From positions 868,001 to 932,000 of the forward strand of contig NZ_JACWMS010000002.1 of assembly GCF_014673215.1 (NCBI RefSeq): a DNA stretch of 64,000 bases. The letters run 5' to 3'. Position 1 is the stretch's first letter; every line of letters starts with the position of its first letter. This DNA comes from Gordonia hankookensis (GTDB lineage Bacteria; Actinomycetota; Actinomycetes; Mycobacteriales; Mycobacteriaceae). Shown piece by piece: positions 32,469 to 42,283 of the stretch. A program made the translations under genes and the position numbers. The notes beneath the pieces are model-generated. The model did not search any database. It was not told the origin of the DNA and was given only the letters and a program-made list of their open reading frames with translations.

Positions 32469-34133
32469 TCAGGTTGCTGTCGACGGGTGGGCGGGTTCCG
32501 TCGGCGGTCGGGCGGCGCGTGGTCGCGATGGGATGGTGATCCGGTCGGGCGCGCCGTCGAGGACGCCGCCTGCCGGGTCGTCGAGCATGCCTGCGGGCCG
32601 TGCGCGGAATCCGTCGCCCGAGCGTCTGCGGACCAGGTCGTCCTCGGGGTGCCAGATCTGCCACAGCACGACGGCACACAGTGCGAGCACCATCGCGGCC
32701 CGTAGCAGGATCGCCGCGGTGAACCATTGTTCCGGTAGCCATCGGCGGTCGGGATCGAGGTACAGGGTCATCCGTGGGATCCAGACCAGCGCGTCGACGA
32801 CCATCCAGGCGAGCAACAGACGCGTGTGCGGGATGGCCAGCACCGCAAGCGGGACCAGCCACAGCGAGTACTGCGGACTCCACACCTTGTTGACGAGGAG
32901 GAAGCCGGCAACCATCAGGAACGCCATCTGGGCGAGCCGAGGGCGTCGGGGTGCGGAGAACCCCACGGCACCGAGTCCGACGACGACCAGTACCACCAAT
33001 CCCAGCGACACCAGATTGAGCACGTCGGTGTTCCAGGTGACCCCGGCCGCATCACCGATGATGCGATAAAGACTGTCCTGCTCGGCCGCACGATCGCTGT
33101 TGTACCGGAAGAACTCCCACCATCCCTGCGGATAGAGGATCAGGATCGGGAGGTTGACGGCGGTCCAGGTGAGCACCGCCGCCGCCGCGGCCGCAGCGAA
33201 CTCACGAACCCGGCCCGCGCGCAGACAGAGGATCAGCAACACGACCAGCACCAACACCGGATAGAGTTTCGCCGCGGTCCCGAGGCCTATGAAAACACCT
33301 GCCAGCCAGGGTTTGCGGCGCGCCCAGAAGAGGATGGCCAGTGCCACCATCGCCATCGCGATGGCATCGAAGTTGGTGAAGATGTGCACGATCACCAGCG
33401 GCGACAACGCCGCCAACCAGGTCGCCCAGACCCGAGTGCGTGCGGTGAGGGCGGTGGCCCAGATGGTCACCAGCCAGAACAGGGCGAGACCCAAGGCGGC
33501 GAGGTCGAAGAACAGCACCACTTCCAGCGCGCCCGGCACACCCCACTTCGCGTGCGCCGAATCCCATTGATGCGCAAGCCAGGACACGCCGTACATGTAC
33601 ATGCCGGTCACCACGGGGTACTCCATGTACCGCTTGACCTGCTGCCCGTCGGCGCCCTTCTCGAACCAATAGGTCCGGTACGGGAGAGCGCCGTCGTCGA
33701 GCTTCTCGGCCCCGAAGAGACCGATCACGTCCGAGTAGCACAGATTCGTGTACTGCCGCTGGTTGTCCCAGTCCAGGCGCAATTGTGTGCCGGTCGCGGT
33801 GTTGCCGTCGGCGGGCGCCTGCTGGAGGCAGGCGGCCTTGCCGAACCAACCGAACGCCATGGCGCAGAGGGCGAGGAGGAACAGCACCCGGATCGGCGTC
33901 CACAGCCGGCTGCGGCCGATGGCCGCATGTCTGCCCACCGGACCGCCGACCACGTCGGAGGCCTCCCGCACCACCACGTCGGTACGGCTCGGCAGGACCC
34001 GATCGCTGTCGATGCGCCGATCGACCGCAGGCGCGCCGGCAGCATCCCAGGACTCTGGCGCTTCCGGATCATGCTCGACGAGCACCGGATTCGTGTCCGG
34101 GGATTCCGGACCTGTCGAGTTCTCCTCCGCCAC
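32469..34133 (-). CDS. GT87-type membrane mannosyltransferase-like protein (Rv0051-like)
   Basis: A protein of about 554 residues with a soluble acidic N-terminus (about 1-70) and about ten transmembrane helices. It has CYSDVIGLF, EYPVVTGMYMYG, GLGTAAKLYPVLVL and NKVWSPQYSLWLVPL, matching GT87 mannosyltransferases. It follows ponA by 13 bases on the same strand, as Rv0051 follows ponA1, so it is the likely orthologue. The start at the GTG 34133 is chosen because it gives the family length; no strong ribosome-binding site is visible. The protein at 29976-31424 is a paralogue. Confidence 0.82.
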   Translation of the reverse strand: MAEENSTGPESPDTNPVLVEHDPEAPESWDAAGAPAVDRRIDSDRVLPSRTDVVVREASDVVGGPVGRHAAIGRSRLWTPIRVLFLLALCAMAFGWFGKAACLQQAPADGNTATGTQLRLDWDNQRQYTNLCYSDVIGLFGAEKLDDGALPYRTYWFEKGADGQQVKRYMEYPVVTGMYMYGVSWLAHQWDSAHAKWGVPGALEVVLFFDLAALGLALFWLVTIWATALTARTRVWATWLAALSPLVIVHIFTNFDAIAMAMVALAILFWARRKPWLAGVFIGLGTAAKLYPVLVLVVLLILCLRAGRVREFAAAAAAAVLTWTAVNLPILILYPQGWWEFFRYNSDRAAEQDSLYRIIGDAAGVTWNTDVLNLVSLGLVVLVVVGLGAVGFSAPRRPRLAQMAFLMVAGFLLVNKVWSPQYSLWLVPLAVLAIPHTRLLLAWMVVDALVWIPRMTLYLDPDRRWLPEQWFTAAILLRAAMVLALCAVVLWQIWHPEDDLVRRRSGDGFRARPAGMLDDPAGGVLDGAPDRITIPSRPRAARPPTEPAHPSTAT

Positions 34134-34146
34134 GGCGACTGTCGGC

Positions 34147-36456
34147 TCAGCCGACCGGAGGGGGCTCCGGAACGTCTCCGCCGCCGGTATCCCCACCGCC
34201 GGTGTCTCCGCCGCCGGTATCGCCGCCGTCGCCCGTACCACCACCGGTGTCACCGCCGCCGGAGTCACCGCCGCCCTGGCCGCTGTCGCCGCCTCCCGGT
34301 GCCGCGTTGCCCGGCAGCGGGATCGTCACGCCGGGGGCGAGCGTGATGCTGCCACCACCGCCACCGCCGCCGCCGGGGAATCGCTGGGTCGGTCCTTCGT
34401 CGCCGGTGCGTGGCGAGCGCGTCCGCGGTGAGTCGTCGTAGGTCACCGGCGGTGGCTCATAGGGGACACCTGCCTGACCGCCGACGGCCTCGGGCTCGGG
34501 GAACTGCTGGATGGGCTTCCCGTCGAGCGCACCGTTCATCGTGGCCTGCCAGATGTCGGACGGCAGCATGCTGCCGTAGATCGGCGAGCCGCTGTAGTTC
34601 TTGAGCGCGCTGCCGTTATCGGTGCCGACCCAGACAGCGGTGGACAGCTGCGGCGTGTAGCCCACCATCCAGGCATCCTTGTTCTGGCCGGTGTCGCCGA
34701 GCTGGGCGGTTCCGGTCTTGGCTGCCGAGGGCCGCGAGCCGAGGCTCGGGTCGCTGAGAGCGTGCCCGTTGGAGTACGAGGCGATCGGCTCGAGGGCGGC
34801 GGTCACGTTGTCGGCGACCTTGGCCGGGAAGACGCGTTCGCCCTGGCTGGCCTGATGGTCGTAGAGGACCTCGCCGTCGGAGGTCTCCACCTTCTGCACG
34901 AAGTAGGGATCGTGCTTGACACCCGACGCGGCGAGCGTTGCATACGAGGACGCCATGTCGAGCACGCGCGACGGATACTGACCGAGCACCACGCCACCCT
35001 CGATGTTGCCGTCCTTGCCCTGCAGGGTCTGCTGGATGTCACCGAAGCTCTGCGCGACACCTGCCTTGTGCGCGGCGGACGCCACGGCCTTCGCCTGTCC
35101 GTCGAGATCCATCATCAAGCGGTAGTAGACGGTGTTGAGCGACATCTTCATCGCGGTGGCGAGGTTGCACGATCCGCAGCTCTCGCCGTCGGAGTTCTCG
35201 ACGGTCAGCCCGCCGGGCGCGTCGTACGGCGCCGAGCTGTAGACCTTCGAGAGCGGGATGCCCTGCTCGAGGGCGGCGACCAGCGCGAAGACCTTGAACG
35301 ACGAGCCGGTCTGCAATCCGGCCTGGGCGTAGTCCCAGCCGTTGGCATCGTTGCCGCCGAAGTAGCCACGGATACCGCCACTACGCGGATCGACCGACAC
35401 GACGGAGGTCCGCAGGTCCGAGGGCTCACCCTTGAGCTGATCGTTCGCGGCCTCGACGGCGGACTTCTGCGCCTGCGGATCGATGGTCGTGGTGATCTTC
35501 AGACCCTCGGTGCGCACCTGCTGCTCGGAGATGTTCAGCCGGCCCAGCTCGGCGAGGACCTGCTGCTTGATGAGGCCGTTCGAACCGGGGGTGTCGTCGG
35601 ACTGGGCCCGGGCGTTGGGCACCTTCGGGTACTTCATCGCGGCGCGATCGCTCGGTTTGATCGACCCGATGGCCACCATGCCGTCGAGCACGTAGTTCCA
35701 GCGCGCCTCGGCGGCCTCGGGATTGATCTCCGGGTCGTAGTACGAGGGAGAGCGGATGGCTGCGGCGAGAACCGCGGATTCCTCCGGCGTGAGGTTCTTG
35801 ACGTCCTTGCGGAAGTAGGCCTGCGACGCCGCGGACACGCCGTAGGCGCCACGACCGAAGTAGATCGTGTTGAGGTACGCGGCCATGATGTCTTCTTTGG
35901 ACCACTCGTTCGACATCTTCGTCGCGAGCGCGAGTTCCTTGAACTTGCGCTCGTAGCTGTGTTCGTCACCGACGAGCGCGTTCTTCACGTACTGCTGGGT
36001 GATCGTCGAACCGCCGCCGGCCTCACCACCGTTGCCGGTCACCTGACCGATCGCGGCGCGGGACAGACCACGGACCGAGAAGCCCGAATTGCTGCGGAAT
36101 TCGCGGTCCTCGGCAGCGATCACCGCATCCTGCATCGATTTGGGGACGTCGGAGATCTTGACGTCGCTGCGGTTGCCCTCGGGCGGGACCACTCGGGCAA
36201 GGGTCTTGCCGTTGTCATAGGTGATCGTCGCGACCTGGTTCTGCTTGATGTCCCCTGGCGCGGGCACCGACGCACCGAAGTACGTCAGCATGAACGCCAG
36301 GATGCCCACCAGCGCGATGGCCGGGACGACGGCGCCGATGATCCCGAAGCCCCACGCGAGCCGCTTGTGACGTCGGCGCACGGGGTCATCGGCCTGCGCG
36401 CGGGGCGTCCGGCCACCGCCGCGTGGGGCGGACGACGTTCCGCGTGTGCTGCTCAT
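34147..36456 (-). CDS. ponA: bifunctional penicillin-binding protein PonA (class A PBP)
   Basis: A 769-residue class A PBP. It has a short cytoplasmic N-terminus, one transmembrane helix (about 33-58) and a GT51 glycosyltransferase domain (about 85-260) with EDREF and GGSTITQQYVKN. The transpeptidase domain (about 350-640) has the active-site motif TGSSFK, SLN and KTGTA. The C-terminus is a long repeat-rich tail of GGGDTGGGD units and prolines, extended compared with mycobacterial PonA1 and based on a GC-rich DNA repeat at about 34190-34290. It builds and crosslinks peptidoglycan. It is encoded directly upstream of the GT87 gene. Confidence 0.95.
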   Translation of the reverse strand: MSSTRGTSSAPRGGGRTPRAQADDPVRRRHKRLAWGFGIIGAVVPAIALVGILAFMLTYFGASVPAPGDIKQNQVATITYDNGKTLARVVPPEGNRSDVKISDVPKSMQDAVIAAEDREFRSNSGFSVRGLSRAAIGQVTGNGGEAGGGSTITQQYVKNALVGDEHSYERKFKELALATKMSNEWSKEDIMAAYLNTIYFGRGAYGVSAASQAYFRKDVKNLTPEESAVLAAAIRSPSYYDPEINPEAAEARWNYVLDGMVAIGSIKPSDRAAMKYPKVPNARAQSDDTPGSNGLIKQQVLAELGRLNISEQQVRTEGLKITTTIDPQAQKSAVEAANDQLKGEPSDLRTSVVSVDPRSGGIRGYFGGNDANGWDYAQAGLQTGSSFKVFALVAALEQGIPLSKVYSSAPYDAPGGLTVENSDGESCGSCNLATAMKMSLNTVYYRLMMDLDGQAKAVASAAHKAGVAQSFGDIQQTLQGKDGNIEGGVVLGQYPSRVLDMASSYATLAASGVKHDPYFVQKVETSDGEVLYDHQASQGERVFPAKVADNVTAALEPIASYSNGHALSDPSLGSRPSAAKTGTAQLGDTGQNKDAWMVGYTPQLSTAVWVGTDNGSALKNYSGSPIYGSMLPSDIWQATMNGALDGKPIQQFPEPEAVGGQAGVPYEPPPVTYDDSPRTRSPRTGDEGPTQRFPGGGGGGGGSITLAPGVTIPLPGNAAPGGGDSGQGGGDSGGGDTGGGTGDGGDTGGGDTGGGDTGGGDVPEPPPVG

Positions 36457-36615
36457 CGACCAACCTTCCTATCGTCGCGACCGACCAATTCAGCGCTTTT
36501 CACAGACCTTCTCCGTCGTTATTCGTTATCCCACTGTGACCCACGCAGACGTGTCCAAGCAAAAAGGACGTCCGGGGGTCGATGGGTGATCCGCGGCGGG
36601 GCGGGCACCCGGAGG

Positions 36616-37005
36616 TTACTTCGCCACCCGTCGCGTGCGCGTGGAACGTGGTGGCAAACCCGTAACGTACGACTGCACGAGATGGTTCCAACTGCACGTC
36701 CGGCACACCTCGACCACGTGCACCGAGAACTCTTCGGCGGTGGCGGCCAGACCGGCGATCTCGTCGTTGGTGCGGGCCGAACCCGACACCTGCCCGAGCT
36801 TCTCGCCGAACACCCAGGAAACGAGGGTGACCTGCTCTTTCCGGCAGATCGGGCAGAGCGCATCGGAGGGGCGGCCGTGGAACTTGGCCGCACGCAACAG
36901 ATACGGACTCGCGTCGCAGACGTCGGCCATGGCGGTCCGTCCGGAATGGACGTCGGACAGCCGTGACCTCCTCTGCAGGGCGTAGTCGACGATCTGGCGT
37001 TGCAC
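36616..37005 (-). CDS. DUF5318 family protein (Rv0049-like)
   Basis: A 129-residue soluble protein. Two Cys pairs, CPIC (about residue 51) and CRTC (about 101), suggest a zinc-ribbon. The N-terminal QRQIVDYALQRRS helix and the SDVCDASPYLLRA-like segment match the Rv0049 family of the ponA1 region. Its function is not established. It diverges from the PadR gene. Confidence 0.8.
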   Translation of the reverse strand: MQRQIVDYALQRRSRLSDVHSGRTAMADVCDASPYLLRAAKFHGRPSDALCPICRKEQVTLVSWVFGEKLGQVSGSARTNDEIAGLAATAEEFSVHVVEVCRTCSWNHLVQSYVTGLPPRSTRTRRVAK

Positions 37006-37113
37006 GAGTTCAAGGGTACGTGGTCGGTCCGGCGGCTGTCGGTGTGACGGTCATCCCGAGAGAGCGTGTCGAACGGGTCGCCCACACGGTGCACCCGCTG
37101 TAGACGCGAGTTA

Positions 37114-37126
37114 TATCGCTGCGATA
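37114..37126. promoter_or_regulatory. short palindrome in the PadR-ino1 promoter region
   Basis: TATCGC-T-GCGATA is a perfect 13-base palindrome starting 64 bases before the PadR start. It could be the PadR autoregulatory site or overlap a -10 element (GATACAT follows directly). Confidence 0.45.
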
Positions 37127-37177
37127 CATTGGTGATCACATCAGAGCGACGTGTCGAACGGGAAGGAGTGAGCACCG

Positions 37178-37876
37178 ATGTTGGAGCTCGCGATTCTCGG
37201 ATTACTCCTCGAATCCCCGATGCACGGCTATGAACTGCGAAAACGCCTCACCGGGCTACTCGGCGCGTTTCGTGCGTTCTCCTACGGGTCGCTCTATCCG
37301 ACGCTGCGTCGGATGCAGGCCGACGGCATCATCGACGAGGCGACAGCGCCGACCGGGGTGAAGGTGCGACGCGGTCGGCGGGTCTATCAACTCACCGACG
37401 TCGGCCGGGAACGCTTCAGCGAGCTCGTCGCCGACACCGGGCCGCAGAACTACACCGACGACGGATTCGGTGTGCATCTCGCGTTCTTCAGCCGGACACC
37501 GGCCGTCGCGAGGATGCGGATCCTGGAAGGTCGCCGCCGCCAGGTGGAAGAGCGTCGCGAAGGTCTCCGGGAGATCGTCGGCCGTTCCAATCGCGCCGTC
37601 GACCGCTACACCCGCCAGCTCCATCAGCTCAGCCTCGAATCCAGTGAGCGTGAGGTGCGGTGGCTCAACGAGCTGATCGCGGCAGAGGCATCGGAGAACG
37701 AGGCCGACGCCGAAAACCGACGGGATCCGCTCACGGACACCGTCGACAGTGACTTCCACGTTGCGGGCTCAGAGCAGAGCCGCGACGGGGGGCAAGAAGA
37801 AACCGAACACCAGAGAACACCGGTGGCGCAGCGATCTGCGACGCCCCGAGTAGAAGGAGAACCCGACCATGGGTGA
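37178..37876 (+). CDS. PadR-family transcriptional regulator
   Basis: A 232-residue PadR regulator. The N-terminal winged helix (about 1-85, [23 protein letters not shown] start and [15 protein letters not shown]) is followed by a long helical dimerisation domain (about 125-185) and a charged, probably disordered tail. The gene overlaps ino1 by eight bases and has GGAAGGAG upstream. The homologue Rv0047c likewise lies next to ino1. It probably controls this operon. Confidence 0.9.
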   Translation: MLELAILGLLLESPMHGYELRKRLTGLLGAFRAFSYGSLYPTLRRMQADGIIDEATAPTGVKVRRGRRVYQLTDVGRERFSELVADTGPQNYTDDGFGVHLAFFSRTPAVARMRILEGRRRQVEERREGLREIVGRSNRAVDRYTRQLHQLSLESSEREVRWLNELIAAEASENEADAENRRDPLTDTVDSDFHVAGSEQSRDGGQEETEHQRTPVAQRSATPRVEGEPDHG

Positions 37877-38957
37877 GCCAAATAAGGTGCGCGTGGCCAT
37901 TGTGGGCGTAGGAAACTGCGCTTCATCCTTGGTCCAGGGCGTGCAGTACTACAAGGACGCCGACGAGAATGCCTCGGTGCCCGGCCTGATGCACGTGAAG
38001 TTCGGGCAGTATCACGTCCGCGACGTCGAGTTCGTCGCCGCGTTCGACGTCGACGCCAAGAAGGTCGGCTTCGACCTCTCCGACGCGATCTTCGCGAGCG
38101 AGAACAACACCATCAAGATCGCCGACGTCCCGCCGACCGGCGTGACCGTGCAGCGCGGTCAGACCCTCGACGGTCTCGGCAAGTACTACCGCGAGACCAT
38201 CACCGAGGCCGAGGGCAGCGGCGTCGACGTCGTGCAGGCGCTCAAGGACGCCGAGGTCGACGTACTGGTCTCCTACCTCCCGGTGGGTTCCGACCAGGCC
38301 GACAAGTTCTATGCGCAGTGCGCCATCGACGCGAACGTCGCGTTCGTCAACGCCCTGCCGGTGTTCATCGCCTCCGACCCCGAGTGGGCCAAGAAGTTCA
38401 CCGACGCCGGTGTCCCGATTGTCGGCGACGACATCAAGAGCCAGGTCGGTGCCACCATCACCCACCGCGTGATGGCGAAGCTGTTCGAGGATCGCGGCGT
38501 GACGCTGGACCGCACCTACCAGCTCAACGTCGGCGGCAACATGGACTTCAAGAACATGCTCGAGCGTGAGCGTCTGGAGTCCAAGAAGGTCTCCAAGACC
38601 CAGGCCGTGACCTCCAACCTGACCGGCTCGCTGGCCGGCAAGGTCGAGGACAAGAACGTCCACATCGGACCGTCGGATCACGTCGCATGGCTCGACGACC
38701 GCAAGTGGGCCTACGTGCGCCTCGAGGGTCGCGCCTTCGGTGACGTACCGCTGAACCTCGAGTACAAGCTCGAGGTCTGGGACTCCCCCAACTCGGCAGG
38801 CATCATCATCGACGCCGTGCGCGCCGCGAAGATCGCCAAGGACCGTGGCATCGGCGGACCGATCCTCCCGGCCTCGGCTTACCTGATGAAGAGCCCGCCG
38901 GAGCAGCTCGCCGACGATGTCGCCCGCCAGCAGCTCGAGACGTTCATCCAGGGCTGA
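37869..38957 (+). CDS. ino1: myo-inositol-1-phosphate synthase
   Basis: A 362-residue NAD-dependent synthase that turns glucose-6-phosphate into inositol-1-phosphate, the first committed step to phosphatidylinositol, PIMs and mycothiol. It has the N-terminal NAD motif [10 protein letters not shown], the catalytic core with [26 protein letters not shown] and the [12 protein letters not shown] motif. Coupled to PadR and followed by a strong terminator. Confidence 0.96.
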   Translation: MGEPNKVRVAIVGVGNCASSLVQGVQYYKDADENASVPGLMHVKFGQYHVRDVEFVAAFDVDAKKVGFDLSDAIFASENNTIKIADVPPTGVTVQRGQTLDGLGKYYRETITEAEGSGVDVVQALKDAEVDVLVSYLPVGSDQADKFYAQCAIDANVAFVNALPVFIASDPEWAKKFTDAGVPIVGDDIKSQVGATITHRVMAKLFEDRGVTLDRTYQLNVGGNMDFKNMLERERLESKKVSKTQAVTSNLTGSLAGKVEDKNVHIGPSDHVAWLDDRKWAYVRLEGRAFGDVPLNLEYKLEVWDSPNSAGIIIDAVRAAKIAKDRGIGGPILPASAYLMKSPPEQLADDVARQQLETFIQG

Positions 38958-38979
38958 TCACTGCACTGAGTTCACCGAG

Positions 38980-39037
38980 ATCGTCCCCGTGAGCGGGGTC
39001 CGAGGGTATCACCCCGGACGAGGCTCACGGGGACGAT
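38980..39037 (+). terminator. strong hairpin terminator after ino1
   Basis: A 15-bp perfect stem (ATCGTCCCCGTGAGC at 38980-38994 with its complement at 39023-39037) encloses an inner hairpin (GTCCG/CGGAC) and is followed by TTTC. It lies 23 bases past the ino1 stop. Confidence 0.85.
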
Positions 39038-39078
39038 TTCGTCGGTGCCCCCAGGTCGGCCGGCGCTAGCCTGGGTTC

Positions 39079-40017
39079 ATGCAGGTTCGACGCTGGGTGG
39101 CGACCGGGTTCGGTGGTCTCGACGATTTCGCGTTCATCGACGACGACCTCGGTCCGCCGGGGCCTGGTGAGGTGACCATCGGCGTGCGGGCGGCAGGCGT
39201 CAACCCCGCCGATCTCAAACACGCACAGCGCGGCACCGACCCGTCACAGCTCCCGCTCCCCATCGGCTACGAGGTGTCTGGTCAGATCCTCGCGATCGGC
39301 CCCGACACCGAGATCGCCTCGGGTGGCGGTGCCGTCGGCGATGCCGTACTGGCCTTCCGAGTCCAGGGTGGCTACGCCACCGCGCTGACCGTGCCTGCGG
39401 AGAAGGTGTTCGCCAAACCGGCATCGCTCGATGAACCGTCCGCCGCCAATCTGCTGCTCGCCGGCTGCACCGCCGCTGACATGCTGCGCGCGGCGCGCGT
39501 GGAGCGCGACGAGACCGTCCTCCTGCACGCCGCATCCGGCGCGGTCGGTGTCGCGGTGCTACAGCTCGCCAGACTCCGTGGCATCACGGTGATCGGCACC
39601 GCTCGGCCCGAGAACTTCGAACGCATCCGCGAATTCGGCGGTGTCCCTGTCCAATACGGCCCCGGACTGGCCGACCGGGTGCGCGCCGCCACGCCCCGTG
39701 GAATCGCGGCCGCCCTCGACGCCGTCGGCACCGATGAAGCCGTCGACACCTCGCTCGAACTGGTGGCCGATCGCTCCCGGATCGTCACGGTCGTGGCTGC
39801 GCAGCGAGCCTCCGCAGAGGGTTTCATCGCGCTGGGCGGAGGGCAGCCGGAAAGCCTCGAGTTCCGCGATGCGGTGCGCTCGAGCCTCGTACGACTAGCC
39901 GCCGCAGGCGATCTCGTCGTGCCTGTGGCGCGCACCTTCCCACTCGCGGACGCGCGTGCTGCGCTCGAGTTCGTCAGCGGTGGCCATCCGGGCGGAAAGG
40001 TCGCGCTGATCCCCTGA
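39079..40017 (+). CDS. quinone oxidoreductase-like MDR protein
   Basis: A 312-residue medium-chain dehydrogenase/reductase of the zinc-free quinone oxidoreductase branch. The GroES-like part has AAGVNPADLKHAQ, and the Rossmann part has LLHAASGAVGVAVLQLA. It probably uses NADPH; the substrate is unknown. Related only in family to the protein at 17960-18895. It converges with the aconitase gene, three bases between stop codons. Confidence 0.85.
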   Translation: MQVRRWVATGFGGLDDFAFIDDDLGPPGPGEVTIGVRAAGVNPADLKHAQRGTDPSQLPLPIGYEVSGQILAIGPDTEIASGGGAVGDAVLAFRVQGGYATALTVPAEKVFAKPASLDEPSAANLLLAGCTAADMLRAARVERDETVLLHAASGAVGVAVLQLARLRGITVIGTARPENFERIREFGGVPVQYGPGLADRVRAATPRGIAAALDAVGTDEAVDTSLELVADRSRIVTVVAAQRASAEGFIALGGGQPESLEFRDAVRSSLVRLAAAGDLVVPVARTFPLADARAALEFVSGGHPGGKVALIP

Positions 40018-40020
40018 TCT

Positions 40021-42027
40021 TCAGCTGATCTCGCCACTGTGCTGCAGAACGGTCTCCTTCGCCTCCTGCACATCGGACTCCCCCTCGGCCGCCAGCCGCG
40101 GGATGAGTCCGCCCGCGAGGACGTCGGCGACCTGCCGAGGCGACAGGCGGTGCCGAACCGGGAATGTCGTTCCCTTCGTGACGTTCTCGATCCTCATCTC
40201 GTCGGTCGACCCCAGGCTGTCCCGAATGCCGGTCACCTTCAGGATGTCGTCCTGATCGATCGCATCGTGGTCGGCGGGATCGCCGAACTCGACGGCCAGC
40301 ACGCCGAAGTTGGCGAGGTTCTGCCAATGGATGCGAGCAAAGGATTTCGCGATCACCATCCTCAGGCCGAGATGTCGCGGAGCGATGGCCGCGTGCTCGC
40401 GCGACGAACCCTGACCGTAGTTCTCGCCGCCGATGATGATGTGACCGTCCTCGGCCGCGGCGGCCCGCTCCGGATAGGTCTCGTCGACCTGGGTGAAGCT
40501 GAACTGCGACAGCTTCGGGATGTTCGACCGGAACGGCAGCGCCCGCGCACCGGCCGGTGAGATCTCGTCGGTGGAGATGTTGTCGCCGACCTTCAGCAGC
40601 ACCGGCGCCTCGATGACGTCGGGCAACGCGTCGAGATCCGGCAGACTGGAGATGTTCGGGCCCTTGATCGGTTCGACTGTCGCAGCGGCCTGCGCGTCGA
40701 TCGGCGATACCAGCATGGCGGTGTTGATCGAGTGTTCACGGGGGAAGTCGAGCTGCGGGTACGTCATGCCGACGTCGGCTGCCCAGTCGCGGGGATCAGT
40801 GATCACGCCGGTGAGCGACGATGCCGCCGCGGTCTCGGGCGAACACAGCCACACCGAGTCCTCGCGGGTGCCCGAGCGGCCGGGAAAGTTGCGCGGCATG
40901 GTGCGCAACGAGTTCCGGCCGGTCGCCGGCGCCTGCCCCATCCCGATACATCCCATACAGCCGGCCTGGTGGATGCGTGCACCACCGATCACGAGCTGGG
41001 TGGTCGAGCCCATCGTGGTGAGGTCGGTGAGGATCTCCCGCGACGTCGGGTTCACGTCGAAACTCACCTCCGGCGCGGTCTGTCGGCCATCGATCATCGC
41101 AGCCGCGATGGCGAAGTCACGGAGCCCCGGGTTCGCGCTCGACCCGATGACGACCTGCGAGATCTCCTCACCGGCCACCTCGCGGACGGGTACGACGTTG
41201 CCCGGCGACGACGGCTTCGCGATCAACGGCTCGATCGTCGACAGGTCGATGGTGTCGCTGATGTCGTAGTCGGCACCGTCGTCGGCGACCAACTCGGTCC
41301 AGTCGTCCTCGCGGCCCTCGGCACGCAGGAAGTCACGCACCTCGTCGTCGCTCGGGAAGACCGTTGTGGTGGCGCCGAGTTCGGCGCCCATGTTGGCGAT
41401 GACGTGACGGTCCATCGCGGTCAACGACGCCAGACCCGGTCCATGGTACTCGATGATCCGATTGACGCCGCCCTTCACGTCGTGACGACGCAGCATCTCG
41501 AGGATCACATCTTTGGCCGAACACCATTCGGGCAGTTCACCTTCCAGCCGCACACCCCAGATCTCGGGCATTCGGATGTTGAGCGGGTGCCCGGCGATCG
41601 CCAGGGCGACCTCGAGCCCGCCGACGCCGATCGCGAGCATGCCGAGAGATCCGGCGGCCGGGGTGTGCGAATCCGAACCGACCATCGTCTTGCCCGGTGC
41701 ACCGAACCGTTGCATGTGGGTCGGGTGCGAGACCCCGTTTCCGGGTTTCGAGAACCAGAGCCCGAATCGTTCGCATGCCGTGCGGAGATACTCGTGATCC
41801 TCGGCGTTCTTCTCGTCGGTCTGCAGCAGGTTGTGGTCGACGTACTGCACGCTGACCTCGGTGCGGGCCCGGTCGAGACCGAGCGCCTCGAGTTCCTGCA
41901 TGACCAGCGTGCCGGTGGCGTCCTGGGTGAGGGTCTGATCGATCCGGATCGCGATCTCCTCGCCAGGTGTCATCTCACCCTTCTCGAGATGCGAACCGAT
42001 GAGTTTCCGGGCCACGTTGTCCGGCAT
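40021..42027 (-). CDS. short-type aconitate hydratase (AcnA family)
   Basis: A 668-residue aconitase-family enzyme with GSDSHTPAAGSLGML, the cluster-ligand motif GCMGCIGMG (about residue 360) and the C-terminal swivel domain (GGENYGQGSSREHAA). It is shorter than the ~900-residue actinobacterial AcnA and resembles the mitochondrial-like/homoaconitase length class. It would interconvert citrate and isocitrate, but a related hydroxy-acid substrate cannot be excluded. The start at 42027 has GAGGAG upstream; the frame beyond is non-homologous. Confidence 0.85.
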   Translation of the reverse strand: MPDNVARKLIGSHLEKGEMTPGEEIAIRIDQTLTQDATGTLVMQELEALGLDRARTEVSVQYVDHNLLQTDEKNAEDHEYLRTACERFGLWFSKPGNGVSHPTHMQRFGAPGKTMVGSDSHTPAAGSLGMLAIGVGGLEVALAIAGHPLNIRMPEIWGVRLEGELPEWCSAKDVILEMLRRHDVKGGVNRIIEYHGPGLASLTAMDRHVIANMGAELGATTTVFPSDDEVRDFLRAEGREDDWTELVADDGADYDISDTIDLSTIEPLIAKPSSPGNVVPVREVAGEEISQVVIGSSANPGLRDFAIAAAMIDGRQTAPEVSFDVNPTSREILTDLTTMGSTTQLVIGGARIHQAGCMGCIGMGQAPATGRNSLRTMPRNFPGRSGTREDSVWLCSPETAAASSLTGVITDPRDWAADVGMTYPQLDFPREHSINTAMLVSPIDAQAAATVEPIKGPNISSLPDLDALPDVIEAPVLLKVGDNISTDEISPAGARALPFRSNIPKLSQFSFTQVDETYPERAAAAEDGHIIIGGENYGQGSSREHAAIAPRHLGLRMVIAKSFARIHWQNLANFGVLAVEFGDPADHDAIDQDDILKVTGIRDSLGSTDEMRIENVTKGTTFPVRHRLSPRQVADVLAGGLIPRLAAEGESDVQEAKETVLQHSGEIS

Positions 42028-42283
42028 GACGCACTCCTCGCCGCAGAATCGTCTGCAGCGGCGACGTCTCCCGACAGCTCGAGTCCGAGCAGATGGGCTG
42101 TCGTCGAACCGTCGGTGGGGCCCGTCTCGGGCCGTGCCGCTGCGACGCGATCTGACGTTGTGCTCGGACCGACTCCATGGTTCCAGCCCGACGGCCCGCC
42201 CGCCACGAGATCGGGGTGATCGGGCGGCGGATCGGTGACGTTGGGCCCACGACACGCGCCCCCGACGAGCGCATGCTGAGGAC

